From Dethiobacter sp. (GTDB taxonomy: Bacteria > Bacillota > Dethiobacteria > Dethiobacterales > Dethiobacteraceae): a DNA stretch of 34,262 nt. Every line of letters begins with the position of its first letter. Within the stretch, counting starts at the first letter, position 1. Under the pieces are notes generated by a model, which did no database searches, was not told the origin of the DNA, and was given only the letters and a program-made list of their open reading frames with translations. A program made the translations under genes and the position numbers. The stretch covers positions 1 through 34,262 of the forward strand of contig JAGXRN010000037.1 in the NCBI GenBank assembly GCA_018335875.1. Reading direction: 5' to 3'. This document shows, in pieces, positions 1 through 9,088 of this stretch.

Positions 1-1
1 C

Positions 2-226
2 CCGGATCATTTAAAATGGTTACATACCATTATTTCCAATGCTAAAGCCTACATTGCCGGAACTTACCATGGTCTGGGACCGAGGCATTTACAGTCGTAC
101 TTGGATGAATATAGTTTCCGCTTTAATCGCAGAAAGTTCAAAGGCCAGCTGTTTAACAGGTTGCTCAATGCCTGTGTATTAACAGATACTATCACTTACA
201 ATGAGCTTGTTGCCGTGTCTCCCTGA
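2..226 (+). CDS. IS1595-family (ISXO2-like) transposase, C-terminal part
   Basis: An open frame enters from the left edge and stops at TGA 224-226, giving about 74 residues. It matches the end of ISXO2-like DDE transposases: a Tyr-His-Gly-Leu segment, then Leu-Gln-Ser-Tyr-Leu-Asp-Glu-Tyr and the Phe-Arg-Phe-Asn-Arg-Arg box that typically closes the catalytic domain of the IS1595 family, followed by a short tail. Only this tail is in the window, so whether the element is complete cannot be judged. I could not identify a terminal inverted repeat in the 76 bases before the next gene; the only structure there is a 6-bp inverted repeat (222-227 with 239-244) overlapping the stop codon. The assignment rests on recognising the family pattern. 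Confidence 0.75.
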   Translation, partial: PDHLKWLHTIISNAKAYIAGTYHGLGPRHLQSYLDEYSFRFNRRKFKGQLFNRLLNACVLTDTITYNELVAVSP

Positions 227-302
227 GGTAACTTGATACTCAGGTTAATAATAACAGGAAAATTATTACTTAAAAACTTTATATAAACGGGAGGTTATCA
301 TT

Positions 303-1721
303 GTGCAGATACTGGACCTGGATGCAACTTCTCTGGCGCGGGAAATAAGGGCAAAAGAGATTTCCTGCCTGGAAGCTGCAGATGCCTATATCAGTCATTT
401 GGAACGGGTCAATCCCAAAGTAAACTGTCTGGTGGAAGACAGGTTTGAACAGGCCAGAGAAGAAGCACGGCAGTGCGACAGAATGCTGCCAACAGACAGT
501 ATTAAGGGAAAATTGTTTGGTGTGCCTGTAAGCATCAAGGAGGCATTTAATGTTGCGGGAATGAGAACCACCTGCGCGCTATCTTCACGTCGTGAGAGGG
601 TAGAATCGGCTGATGCCGCAGCGGTATCACGCTTAAAAGCCGAAGGGGCGGTGGTCTTGGGTAAGTCAAACACGCCGATACTTTGTTTCTGCCAGGAGAC
701 CGACAATAAGCTTTATGGCCGTACCAACAATCCTTGGGATTTAAGCAGGACTACCGGAGGCTCAAGCGGAGGCGAGGGAGCCTTAATTGCTGCAGGCGGA
801 GCGGCTGTAGGCCTGGGTGCTGATATCGGCGGTTCTATACGCTTTCCAAGTCATTTCAATGGAGTTGTCGGGTTTAAATCGGGGGCACTGCAGGTTCCTG
901 ATTCTGGGGTCATGCCTGTATTTAATGATCCGTACCAGCAATATATGCTGGGGATAGGAGCTATAGCCAAATCAGTCACCGATGCGGAACTGATTAACAG
1001 TATCATTTCCTTTAACAGCCCGCGGGCAATCAACCCTGCACAGTTTGAACTCTGTATACCTGAACCGCATGGGAAGTTTCCGGTGGGTGAAGAGACAGCG
1101 TTAATTCTCAACAGAATCAGGGAAGCACTGGCAGACAGCATTACTGTTAACACAGAAAAACCGCCTTTCTTTGAAAAAGCGGCTCTTTACTGGCAGCTTA
1201 TAATGTCTTTCGATGGCGGGAGGGGCATTGCCGAGGTTGCTTTTGATAATGAGAAACCACGTATAATAATGGAATATTTAAAAGAAGTCACATTTGGCAG
1301 CTCAACACTGCACCGCTATCTGACCTGGGCTTTAATAGGAGCAAACGTTTTTAAACCCAACTCCACCAGGCTTCAGACCATGAAGGAAGACATCAAAATA
1401 GGCAAAGCAGCTGTAAATGAGTATCTGACTAACCGTGTTCTGCTGTTGCCGGTATACCACTCAACGGCTCCTGCACACGGGGAATTATACAGGGAGCTCT
1501 TTTCCATTAAGAAAACATTTTTAAAGTTTATTCCTTATGTTGCATTCGCCAATCTTTGGGGGCTTCCCGCACTTACTGTACCTGTTGGCACTGACAAAAA
1601 TGGCCTGCCGATAGGAGTACAGTTGATTAGTCTGGTCGGCAACGAGCAGGCATTGTTCTATTTCGGCCGCATATTGGAAGAGAGGTATCGCGGCTACATC
1701 AGGTGTGCTTTGTACGACTAA
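303..1721 (+). CDS. Amidase signature family protein, FAAH-like
   Basis: A 472-residue serine amidase that should hydrolyse carboxamides to acid and ammonia or amine, probably in the cytoplasm (no signal peptide or membrane segment is evident). The amidase-signature triad is visible: Lys79 in the Val-Ser-Ile-Lys-Glu motif, Ser154 in Gly-Gly-Ser-Ser-Gly-Gly-Glu-Gly-Ala, and the nucleophile Ser178 in Asp-Ile-Gly-Gly-Ser-Ile-Arg. The Glu-Gly-Ala after the cis-Ser and the Asp-Ile-Gly-Gly-Ser-Ile-Arg-Phe-Pro-Ser block resemble fatty acid amide hydrolases more than GatA, and the spacings (75 and 24) equal those of mammalian FAAH. The GTG start at 303 has a GGGAGG site about 7 bases upstream. The length is normal. 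It is followed by a hairpin terminator, so it appears to be a single-gene unit. The substrate is unknown; a GatA role is unlikely because gatB and gatC are absent. Confidence 0.85.
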   Translation: MQILDLDATSLAREIRAKEISCLEAADAYISHLERVNPKVNCLVEDRFEQAREEARQCDRMLPTDSIKGKLFGVPVSIKEAFNVAGMRTTCALSSRRERVESADAAAVSRLKAEGAVVLGKSNTPILCFCQETDNKLYGRTNNPWDLSRTTGGSSGGEGALIAAGGAAVGLGADIGGSIRFPSHFNGVVGFKSGALQVPDSGVMPVFNDPYQQYMLGIGAIAKSVTDAELINSIISFNSPRAINPAQFELCIPEPHGKFPVGEETALILNRIREALADSITVNTEKPPFFEKAALYWQLIMSFDGGRGIAEVAFDNEKPRIIMEYLKEVTFGSSTLHRYLTWALIGANVFKPNSTRLQTMKEDIKIGKAAVNEYLTNRVLLLPVYHSTAPAHGELYRELFSIKKTFLKFIPYVAFANLWGLPALTVPVGTDKNGLPIGVQLISLVGNEQALFYFGRILEERYRGYIRCALYD

Positions 1722-1735
1722 TAGGCCGGCATTTA

Positions 1736-1767
1736 AAAGAAGCACTGATATTTAGCAGTGCTTCTTT
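1736..1767 (+). terminator. Hairpin terminator after the amidase gene
   Basis: A perfect 12-bp inverted repeat (1736-1747 with 1756-1767) encloses an 8-base loop just after the amidase stop codon. The T tract is short and lies within the right arm. Its core, AGCACTG/CAGTGCT, recurs in two other hairpins in this window (5833-5849 and 12040-12064). It probably separates the amidase from carB. Confidence 0.65.
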
Positions 1768-1852
1768 CAGTGGTGTCAACGGGGAGACTTTACGGAGAGT
1801 CCCAGGAAATACTTACAGTAAGTTCAAAAACTAATGAAATGAGGTATCAACC

Positions 1853-4800
1853 GTGCCAAAGCGCCAGGATATCGACAAAATTCTGATTATCGGTTCAGGA
1901 CCGATTATTATTGGACAAGCAGCAGAATTTGACTACTCGGGGACACAAGCCTGTAAAGCTCTTCGTAACCTGGGGTATAAAATTGTTTTGGTAAACTCCA
2001 ATCCTGCAACTATTATGACTGATCCTGGCATGGCTGACGCAACTTACATTGAGCCTCTTAATGTAAAGAGATTAACTGAAATTATCGATAAGGAACGGCC
2101 TGATGCATTGCTTCCCAACCTGGGTGGACAATCAGCTCTTAACCTCAGCATGGAGCTGGCGAAAGCAGGGGTCCTTGAAAAATATGGGGTTAAAGTGATC
2201 GGGGTTCAACTGGATGCAATAGAAAGAGGCGAAGACCGTATCGCCTTTAAGGAAAGCATGAAAAAGTTAGGTATTGAAATGCCTGAAAGTGAGCCTGCGT
2301 ATTCTGTGGAAGAGGCAGAGAATATCGCCAAAACTCTTGGCTACCCTGTGGTTATCCGGCCCGCTTACACCATGGGGGGAACAGGCGGAGGTTTGGTTTA
2401 CAATATTGAGGAGTTAAGAGTGATTGCTGCACGGGGAATTGCAGCAAGTCTTGTCGGGCAAATATTAGTGGAAGAGTCTGTCCTGGGCTGGGAAGAGCTT
2501 GAGTTGGAAGTGGTAAGGGATATTAAAAATAAAATGATTACTGTTTGCTTTATAGAAAACATTGATGCTATCGGTGTACATACGGGGGATTCTTTTTGCT
2601 CGGCGCCGATGTTAACCATCACCTCGGAATTGCAGGCACGGATGCAGAAGCATGCCTATGATATTGTGGAAGCCATCGGCGTGATTGGCGGCACCAATGT
2701 ACAATTTGCGCATGAACCCAAAACAGGGCGTATAGTGGTGATTGAAATAAATCCGCGTACTTCCCGCTCTTCCGCCCTGGCCTCTAAGGCTACCGGATTT
2801 CCCATAGCACTGATTTCTTCAATGCTGGCTGCCGGTTTAACACTGGACGAGATTCCTTATTGGCGTGATGGGACATTGGATAAATATACGCCTTCAGGTG
2901 ACTATGTGGTTGTGAAGTTCGCACGGTGGGCTTTTGAAAAATTCAAAGGCGCCGAGGATAAACTGGGAACGCAAATGAGGGCTGTGGGCGAAGTAATGAG
3001 TATAGGCAAAAACTATAAGGAAGCCTTTCAGAAGGCTATCCGTTCACTGGAAATCGGACGCTATGGCCTGGGTTTTGCGAAGAACTTTAATAAGCTCACA
3101 TTGGGTGAACTTTTGGCATTGTTAATAGAACCTACAAGTGAGCGGCAATTTATAATGTATGAAGCCCTGCGTAAAGGGGCTTCCATAGATGAACTTCATC
3201 GTCTGACTCACATAAAAGCCTGGTTTATTGAGCAGATGCAGGAACTTGTTTTACTGGAAGAAGAGATTTTAAAATATAAAAATACCAGCTTACCCGATGC
3301 TCTGTTGATACGTGCAAAAAAGGACGGTTTTGCCGACCGCTATCTTGCTGTGCTGTTAAATGTACCTGAGAAGGAAATAAGGGAGCGCCGTATTTCCCTT
3401 GGCGTCACAGAAGGATGGGATGCGGTACCTGTAAGCGGCGTTGAAAACGCTGCATACTATTATTCTACTTATAACGCTGAAGATAAGACCACATCCAGCG
3501 GCAAGCGTAAAGTAATGATTTTGGGCGGAGGCCCAAACCGGATTGGACAGGGGCTTGAGTTTGACTACTGTTGTGTCCATGCAGCGTTAGCCCTACGAGA
3601 TATGGGTTATGAAACTATCATGGTCAACTGCAACCCGGAGACAGTTTCAACCGATTATGATACATCAGATAAACTGTACTTCGAACCGCTTACAGTAGAA
3701 GATGTGCTGAGTATCTATCAAAAAGAAAATCCAATTGGTATAATCGTTCAGTTTGGCGGTCAGACTCCCCTGAATATTGCCGGCGAATTGGCCGGGGAAG
3801 GTGTCAGTATTCTTGGCACATCTCTTGAAGCAATTGACTTAGCCGAGGACCGTGACAGGTTCAGGCATATAATGGAGAAGATGGATATCCCCATGCCTGA
3901 ATCCGGAATGGCCAGCAACCTCGGTGAGGCTCTTTCTATTGCTGACGAAATCGGTTATCCGTTGATGGTCAGGCCGTCCTATGTTTTGGGAGGACGAGGG
4001 ATGGAATGCGTCCATGATGAGGAGATGCTTCGTCATTATATCACGGCGGCAGTAGATATTACCCCTGACAAACCCATATTAATTGATAAATTTCTTAATA
4101 ATGCCATTGAAGCTGAGGCGGATGCCATCTGCGACGGAATAGAGGTTTTTGTGCCTTCAGTTATGGAGCATATAGAGTATGCGGGGGTTCATTCGGGAGA
4201 TTCGGCCTGTGTGATACCCACCATCAGCATTTCAGACGAGCACCTGGCAACAATCAACGAATATACTAAAAAAATAGCCCAGGAGCTAAAGGTGATAGGG
4301 CTGATGAACATTCAGTATGCAATTGTAGACGGCTGTGTTTATGTATTAGAAGCCAATCCGCGTGCCTCCCGCACAGTCCCTTTGGTTTCAAAGGTCTGCA
4401 ACGTATCAATGGCCCGCCTTGCCACTGAAATAATAATGTCTGCCGGCAACGGTGAATCCATGGTCACAGGTCTGGCAACGGGGAAAATTCCGCATTATGG
4501 TGTAAAAGAAGCTGTATTCCCCTTTAATATGTTCCATGAGGTTGACCCGGTTTTAGGACCGGAAATGAGATCTACCGGTGAAGTTTTAGGTATAGCTGAT
4601 TCATTTGGCCTGGCCTACTTCAAGGCCCAGGAAGCCACCGGGGTATCCTTACCGGTTTTGGGAACTGTTCTAATCAGCGTAAGGGAGCTGGACAGGCCTG
4701 CTGTACTTGAGGTCGCCCGTGAATTTGCCAACCTGGGCTTTAAGATACTGGCAACAGATGGGACTAATAAGTTCCTCATGGAGAATGGCGTAAAATCCAG

Positions 4801-5071
4801 GTTCATAAAAAAGCTTTATGAAGGCAGGCCCAATATACTTGATAGCGTCACTAACAGGGAGATTAACTTAATTATTAATACACCAATTGGCAGATTGAGT
4901 GAAAAGGATGATTCGTATATCCGTAAAGCTGCTATTAAGCATAAAATACCGTATATTACTACTCTGGCTGCAGCTCTTGCCAGCGCCAAAGGGATTGAGG
5001 CATATAAGCAAGCACATGCAGACGTGATAAAAAACCTGCAGGAGTATCATTTTGGCATTGTAAAGGACTAG
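1853..5071 (+). CDS. carB: Carbamoyl-phosphate synthase large subunit
   Basis: A full-length (1072 aa) large subunit that makes carbamoyl phosphate from bicarbonate, ammonia (normally supplied by the CarA glutaminase) and two ATP, for pyrimidine and arginine synthesis. The N-terminal half carries Gly-Ser-Gly-Pro-Ile-Ile-Ile-Gly-Gln-Ala and the ATP-grasp Pro-Ala-Tyr-Thr-Met-Gly-Gly-Thr-Gly-Gly. The second half repeats this plan from about residue 555 (Gly-Gly-Gly-Pro-Asn-Arg-Ile-Gly-Gln-Gly; Pro-Ser-Tyr-Val-Leu-Gly-Gly-Arg-Gly-Met). The last roughly 140 residues form the MGS-like allosteric domain. The start is GTG with GAGG about 8 bases upstream. No carA lies beside it: the preceding gene is an amidase behind a terminator and the next is a PHP protein 8 bases downstream. 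CarA must be encoded elsewhere, or this copy is used differently. Confidence 0.96.
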   Translation: MPKRQDIDKILIIGSGPIIIGQAAEFDYSGTQACKALRNLGYKIVLVNSNPATIMTDPGMADATYIEPLNVKRLTEIIDKERPDALLPNLGGQSALNLSMELAKAGVLEKYGVKVIGVQLDAIERGEDRIAFKESMKKLGIEMPESEPAYSVEEAENIAKTLGYPVVIRPAYTMGGTGGGLVYNIEELRVIAARGIAASLVGQILVEESVLGWEELELEVVRDIKNKMITVCFIENIDAIGVHTGDSFCSAPMLTITSELQARMQKHAYDIVEAIGVIGGTNVQFAHEPKTGRIVVIEINPRTSRSSALASKATGFPIALISSMLAAGLTLDEIPYWRDGTLDKYTPSGDYVVVKFARWAFEKFKGAEDKLGTQMRAVGEVMSIGKNYKEAFQKAIRSLEIGRYGLGFAKNFNKLTLGELLALLIEPTSERQFIMYEALRKGASIDELHRLTHIKAWFIEQMQELVLLEEEILKYKNTSLPDALLIRAKKDGFADRYLAVLLNVPEKEIRERRISLGVTEGWDAVPVSGVENAAYYYSTYNAEDKTTSSGKRKVMILGGGPNRIGQGLEFDYCCVHAALALRDMGYETIMVNCNPETVSTDYDTSDKLYFEPLTVEDVLSIYQKENPIGIIVQFGGQTPLNIAGELAGEGVSILGTSLEAIDLAEDRDRFRHIMEKMDIPMPESGMASNLGEALSIADEIGYPLMVRPSYVLGGRGMECVHDEEMLRHYITAAVDITPDKPILIDKFLNNAIEAEADAICDGIEVFVPSVMEHIEYAGVHSGDSACVIPTISISDEHLATINEYTKKIAQELKVIGLMNIQYAIVDGCVYVLEANPRASRTVPLVSKVCNVSMARLATEIIMSAGNGESMVTGLATGKIPHYGVKEAVFPFNMFHEVDPVLGPEMRSTGEVLGIADSFGLAYFKAQEATGVSLPVLGTVLISVRELDRPAVLEVAREFANLGFKILATDGTNKFLMENGVKSRFIKKLYEGRPNILDSVTNREINLIINTPIGRLSEKDDSYIRKAAIKHKIPYITTLAAALASAKGIEAYKQAHADVIKNLQEYHFGIVKD

Positions 5072-5079
5072 CGAAAAGA

Positions 5080-5802
5080 GTGAAACGCTGCTTGCCGAAA
5101 GGAAATAAAAACTTAGGAATGCAGACACCCGAATTATTAAAGGCCGATTTTCATACCCACCCTCTTGGGGACCGCTATCATAATCACCCTTGCAGGGAGC
5201 TGTCTGCAATCGACAAAGAGGATATTTCACGTTTCCTGCAAGCAATGGCCAGCAGCGGCTTGCACCTCATAGCCTGCACAGATCACCACAGTGTTGTATC
5301 TGGACTTTGGGCCAGAGAGCAGGCTGTCCTTAAAAAATTTCCTTACATTGTGATTCCCGGGGCGGAGATAAGTGTCCTGGGAGCCACACAGCGAATTCAC
5401 CTCCTGGCTTTAAATATCAGGACCGATATCTCTTCACGCCAGCTCACGCTAAGTGAAGCAGCGAGGGAGATACACCGGCAGGGGGGCGTGGCCATCCTTG
5501 CCCACCCTGTCAAGTATCCACATGAAATCAGCCGCAATCAGGAGTTATTATACGATCTGGACGGAATTGAGACTAACAATTTCAGTGAAGGTGAATTTTC
5601 AGTTGAACATTATCTGGACAGGAAATCATGCTACAGGGATAAATTTATTCTTCAGGCCTCGGGTTCAGACTTACACTGGAACCCGGAAAACGACCATACT
5701 TTTAATGTGAAGCGTACCCGCTTTTCTTTTGGTGTTCCAGTCCGGTGGCTGCTTGAAAAGGGAGTAATCGGAGCCGGGGAGCTCGCTAAAATAGGTCTTT
5801 AA
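5080..5802 (+). CDS. PHP-domain phosphoesterase
   Basis: A 240-residue protein of the PHP metal-dependent phosphoesterase superfamily. The metal-binding motifs are in order: Ala-Asp-Phe-His-Thr-His near the N-terminus, Thr-Asp-His-His, the Gly-Ala-Glu-Ile box, Ala-His-Pro-Val and, near the end, Gly-Ser-Asp-Leu-His. This set fits a hydrolase binding several divalent metals, as in histidinol-phosphate phosphatase (HisK) and RNase AM/YciV-type enzymes; the substrate cannot be told from sequence. The gene begins 8 bases after carB and is probably cotranscribed with it. The start is uncertain: GTG 5080 has AAGGA about 11 bases upstream, while ATG 5119 would give a 227-residue product beginning 9 residues before the first motif. 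A strong terminator follows at 5833-5856. Confidence 0.8.
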   Translation: MKRCLPKGNKNLGMQTPELLKADFHTHPLGDRYHNHPCRELSAIDKEDISRFLQAMASSGLHLIACTDHHSVVSGLWAREQAVLKKFPYIVIPGAEISVLGATQRIHLLALNIRTDISSRQLTLSEAAREIHRQGGVAILAHPVKYPHEISRNQELLYDLDGIETNNFSEGEFSVEHYLDRKSCYRDKFILQASGSDLHWNPENDHTFNVKRTRFSFGVPVRWLLEKGVIGAGELAKIGL

Positions 5803-5832
5803 TATCCTAAATAAAAATCGGCAAAACGAAAG

Positions 5833-5858
5833 CACTGACGCATTCAGTGTTTTTTGTT
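5833..5858 (+). terminator. Rho-independent terminator between convergent genes
   Basis: CACTGA (5833-5838) pairs with TCAGTG (5844-5849) across a 5-base loop and runs into six T then TTTT interrupted by one G. It lies between the PHP gene (plus) and the end of the MATE gene (minus). On the minus strand the hairpin is followed by CTTTCGTTTT, so it may serve both genes. Confidence 0.8.
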
Positions 5859-5886
5859 TTCTATATGCTTAATACGTTTTATGTAT

Positions 5887-7311
5887 CTAAACTTTTATGG
5901 TCTGCCAGTGGCTGCTTCGATAGCGTATCACAGTAATAATACCTCTGACCCAAAAATCTATCACCATGGCCAGCCAGACGCCAAACAGCCCCATATTAAG
6001 ATAAGTTACCATAACCCATGCCAGGACCAGACGTACCCCCCACATACCAATAGCACCAATAATAAGCGGCCAAACAGTGTCGCCGGCTCCCCTCAGAGCG
6101 CCTGTTAAAACCATGACCGTGGCGAATGGAATCTGCGCAAATGCTACCAAACGGAGAGCCATAGCCCCATAAGCTATTATCTCAGGATCACTGGTAAAGA
6201 AAGCAATGAAGTATGGTGCAAAAAGAAAAAACAAGATGCCCATGGCACCCATGACCATCATCCCCATTTTCCAGGTCATATAACCATATATCTCGGCCAG
6301 TTGGGGCTTCCCTGCCCCCAATCCCTGCCCCACCAGGGTGGTAGCTGCCATTGAGAAGCCAAATCCCGGCATATAGGATATGGACTCAGCAACAATAGCA
6401 AGGTGGTGTGCTGCATACTGTACTGTGCCCAGTCTTAGTACTATAACAGAAAACAGCATGAACCCGCTTGATATAATAAGCCGTTCACAACTGGCCGGCA
6501 ATCCCACTTTGATAATACGACGGATTATTTCCCAATCAAAACTCCAATTATGTAAGGATAACTTTACCCTCTGCCGCCCTGAAAATAAAATATACAATAT
6601 AATAATCCCCGCTACACCCCGTGACGCTGCGGTAGCGATGGCGGCCCCCAATACCCCCAGGCCTGCTCCGGGAATTGTGGTTTCCAGTAAAGTTATACCA
6701 GAAGGCAAAACTATACTAACTGTACGTGATGGGAAAATAAGCAGAAAATTAGCGACTACATTAAGTATATTGGCTAAAGCGTTAACTTTCATAGGAGTTT
6801 TGGTATCCCCTGCTCCCCGCAGTACTCCCGACAGAGTAAAGGAAGAAAAAGTAAGAATAAAAGTAACACTGACCACACGCAGATATAGCCCCGCCACAGG
6901 GACAACATCTGCCGCTGCTCCCATAAGCAGCGGAATTTGCTCAGCATACAGCAACCCCAGTACTGTGATGAGAAGAGCGAGGCTTGTACCCATCAGGAAG
7001 GATTGCTGGGCTACTTTGTCCGCCCCTTCGTTATTCCCGGCACCCACAAATCTTGCTACCAGGACAGTCGAACCTACGCCCAGGGCGGCAAAGACTCCCA
7101 TTAACAACCACATGGGAGAGTTGGTGATACCGACGGCTGCAATTGCTACCGCCCCAAGGCTGCCTACCATAGCTGTGTCTACAAACTGCACCAGCGTGGC
7201 CAGGAACATTTCCATAATTGCCGGCCATGCCAGCATCAAGACTATCTTTCGAATCTGGCTGAGATTGTTTGTTTCAATCTGTGTTAACGGATACGTATTG
7301 GCTGCCTCCAC
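5887..7311 (-). CDS. MATE-family multidrug/Na+ efflux transporter
   Basis: A polytopic inner-membrane exporter of the MATE (NorM/DinF) family, which couples drug or metabolite export to sodium or proton entry. It has about twelve hydrophobic segments in two similar halves. Family features include the first-helix Ala-Trp-Pro-Ala followed by Gln-Phe-Val-Asp-Thr-Ala-Met-Val-Gly, and the repeated Leu-Arg-Gly-Ala-Gly-Asp-Thr motif in each half. The open frame continues upstream to a TTG at 7386, but I chose GTG 7311. It sits about 10 bases after AGGAGG, gives 475 residues (typical), and leaves a 21-bp perfect palindrome (7340-7360) in the leader rather than in the coding region. It is transcribed divergently from the MFS transporter. 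Substrate unknown. Confidence 0.88.
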   Translation of the reverse strand: MEAANTYPLTQIETNNLSQIRKIVLMLAWPAIMEMFLATLVQFVDTAMVGSLGAVAIAAVGITNSPMWLLMGVFAALGVGSTVLVARFVGAGNNEGADKVAQQSFLMGTSLALLITVLGLLYAEQIPLLMGAAADVVPVAGLYLRVVSVTFILTFSSFTLSGVLRGAGDTKTPMKVNALANILNVVANFLLIFPSRTVSIVLPSGITLLETTIPGAGLGVLGAAIATAASRGVAGIIILYILFSGRQRVKLSLHNWSFDWEIIRRIIKVGLPASCERLIISSGFMLFSVIVLRLGTVQYAAHHLAIVAESISYMPGFGFSMAATTLVGQGLGAGKPQLAEIYGYMTWKMGMMVMGAMGILFFLFAPYFIAFFTSDPEIIAYGAMALRLVAFAQIPFATVMVLTGALRGAGDTVWPLIIGAIGMWGVRLVLAWVMVTYLNMGLFGVWLAMVIDFWVRGIITVIRYRSSHWQTIKV

Positions 7312-7339
7312 TCCTGCTACCCCTCCTGCGCACAAGAGA

Positions 7340-7360
7340 ATCCGCAGCGGCGCTGCGGAT
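7340..7360 (-). promoter_or_regulatory. Perfect palindrome in the MATE gene leader
   Basis: A 9-bp GC-rich inverted repeat (7340-7348 with 7352-7360, loop GGC) lies 29 bases upstream of the proposed GTG start of the MATE gene. No T tract follows on the minus strand, so it is not an ordinary terminator. A regulator operator or an RNA hairpin in the leader are the likeliest readings; which one is unknown. Confidence 0.45.
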
Positions 7361-7572
7361 AAACATAATGCAATATAAAAACACAAAATAAGAATATCAT
7401 ATTTAACTTTTTTTCAATAGCCTTTATTTAAAATATTTAATAATTTCTGCTTACAAGAAAAATCAGCAGGAATGAGGGAGGCAAGGGCGTATTTAAAATT
7501 AGGGAGGTTTAACAGTAAAACATAAAATTGCGTTATACCAGGATTAATGTGAAAAAGGAGATGCACAAGTAG

Positions 7573-8964
7573 TTGAATGAAAAAGAATGGCATTCTGGCG
7601 TTGCCAGGGTAATGCGCCTGCGATGGTTTATTTGGTCCCTGCTGGGAGTTGCTTTTTTTATATCTATCTTTCACAGGGTGGCACTGACTGTGGTTTCGGA
7701 GCAAATTATCGGTGATTTTCAACTTACCGGCGCTGTATTTGGAACTCTGGTAGCTGTCTACTTTTACATATACACATTTATGCAGATTCCCTCCGGAGTG
7801 TTGGCTGATTCACTGGGGCCAAAGCTGACTGCCAGCCTGGGGATAGCTTTAGCCGGTATCGGCTCAATCATTTTCGGTTTAGCCCCAACCCTGGGGCTGG
7901 TATTTGTAGGTAGATTTCTGATTGGGCTTGGAGTCTCCGTAGTTTTTATTGCTATCATGAAGATTCAGGCAGAATGGTTCAAAACTACAGAATTTGCCAC
8001 TCTGTCGGGGCTCACTGCTGTTATTGGCGGCATTGGATCATTGGTGGCCACTGTGCCTTTGGCATTTTTAGCTACCACAGTAGGTTGGGGAGGTTCTTTT
8101 GTAGCTGTTGGCATTTTTTCGCTTGTAATTGCTGCTTTATGCTTTATATTTGTAAGAAACAGTCCCGCTGCCATGGGGCTGCCGACTATAGCAAAAATTC
8201 AGGCTGCCGAAAGAGGGGAACACCACAGCAGCAGTGCCGGCACATACCAGGCCCAAAAAAAGGTAAGCACAATCAAAAGCTTAAAAATCATTTTTGGTAA
8301 TAAATATACATGGCCTATGTTCATAACATTTTTTGGTTTTTATGGGCCTTTTGGAGCATTTAAGAGCATGTGGAGTGTGCCCTGGCTGATGCATACCTAT
8401 GGTTTTGAGAGTACCGTGGCCTCTTCTTATATATTTGTAGGAGCTTTGGGGGTGATAGTAGGCTGCCCTTTGATTGGTTACATTTCAGATAAAGTAATCA
8501 GAAAAAGAAAGCTGCCCTTTTTAGTAACCGGTTTATGTTTCCTGGGGCTGTGGATGCTGGTACCCTTATGGAACCAGGGTAAACCGCCGGTAGGTGTGTT
8601 ATACCCCTTGCTTTTCCTGATAGGCTTTTTTTATTCAGCGTTTATTCTTACTTTTGCCTGTGTCAAGGAGGTAAATCCAGCGCCACTGGCTGGTTTAGCC
8701 ACAGGGACAGCCAATGCCGGGGGGTTCCTGAGCATAGCAATTTTACAACCGCTGTTAGGGTATCTTCTTGATCTCAGATGGACAGGAGTTATGGTGAATG
8801 GGGCGAGGGTATATCCTGTGGAAGCCTACAGGGTGGTGTTCCTGGTTTCCGGTTTGTTTGTAGCTGTGGGAATCCTGGGTCTCTGTTTAAGCAAGGAGAC
8901 AAATTGTACAAATGTTTATCATGAGCTTGTTCCGTCGCCGGCCATAGAGCCTCAGCAGTTATAA
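7573..8964 (+). CDS. Major facilitator superfamily transporter
   Basis: A 463-residue MFS permease with about twelve hydrophobic segments. After a short N-terminal tail, helix 1 leads into His-Arg-Val-Ala-Leu, then the loop 2-3 motif Gly-Val-Leu-Ala-Asp-Ser-Leu-Gly-Pro. A polar central loop (about residues 205-240) divides the halves, and the second half has the related Gly-Tyr-Ile-Ser-Asp-Lys-Val. Its substrate cannot be read from the sequence. The TTG start at 7573 has AAGGAG 12 bases upstream, which is rather long; ATG 7612 (residue 14) is an alternative. It is co-directional with the SDR and amidohydrolase genes beginning 124 bases downstream, so a substrate shared with them is possible but unproven. 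Confidence 0.85.
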   Translation: MNEKEWHSGVARVMRLRWFIWSLLGVAFFISIFHRVALTVVSEQIIGDFQLTGAVFGTLVAVYFYIYTFMQIPSGVLADSLGPKLTASLGIALAGIGSIIFGLAPTLGLVFVGRFLIGLGVSVVFIAIMKIQAEWFKTTEFATLSGLTAVIGGIGSLVATVPLAFLATTVGWGGSFVAVGIFSLVIAALCFIFVRNSPAAMGLPTIAKIQAAERGEHHSSSAGTYQAQKKVSTIKSLKIIFGNKYTWPMFITFFGFYGPFGAFKSMWSVPWLMHTYGFESTVASSYIFVGALGVIVGCPLIGYISDKVIRKRKLPFLVTGLCFLGLWMLVPLWNQGKPPVGVLYPLLFLIGFFYSAFILTFACVKEVNPAPLAGLATGTANAGGFLSIAILQPLLGYLLDLRWTGVMVNGARVYPVEAYRVVFLVSGLFVAVGILGLCLSKETNCTNVYHELVPSPAIEPQQL

Positions 8965-9088
8965 TCAGCAATTCAAACAGTTTCTTTCGATTGGATGAGA
9001 AAGGAAAATATTTTTTCCTGTAGAATTTGTATTTGTCAGTTATGCCTGTGAAGTTTATCTGAATATTTAACGTTGAAAGGAGTTTGTT

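Noticed and set aside
1811-1823. ACTTAC/GTAAGT palindrome upstream of carB, considered as an operator or part of a pyrimidine attenuator
   Set aside because: Only 6 bp, with no T run, leader peptide or recognisable PyrR-type structure.
6380-7378. 332-codon plus-strand open frame opposite the MATE gene
   Set aside because: It is antisense to a clear transporter, has low-complexity Thr/Ala/Pro composition and matches no family pattern.
9002-9019. AGGAAAA/TTTTCCT inverted repeat after the MFS gene
   Set aside because: Low GC content and no trailing T run; weak structure in AT-rich sequence.
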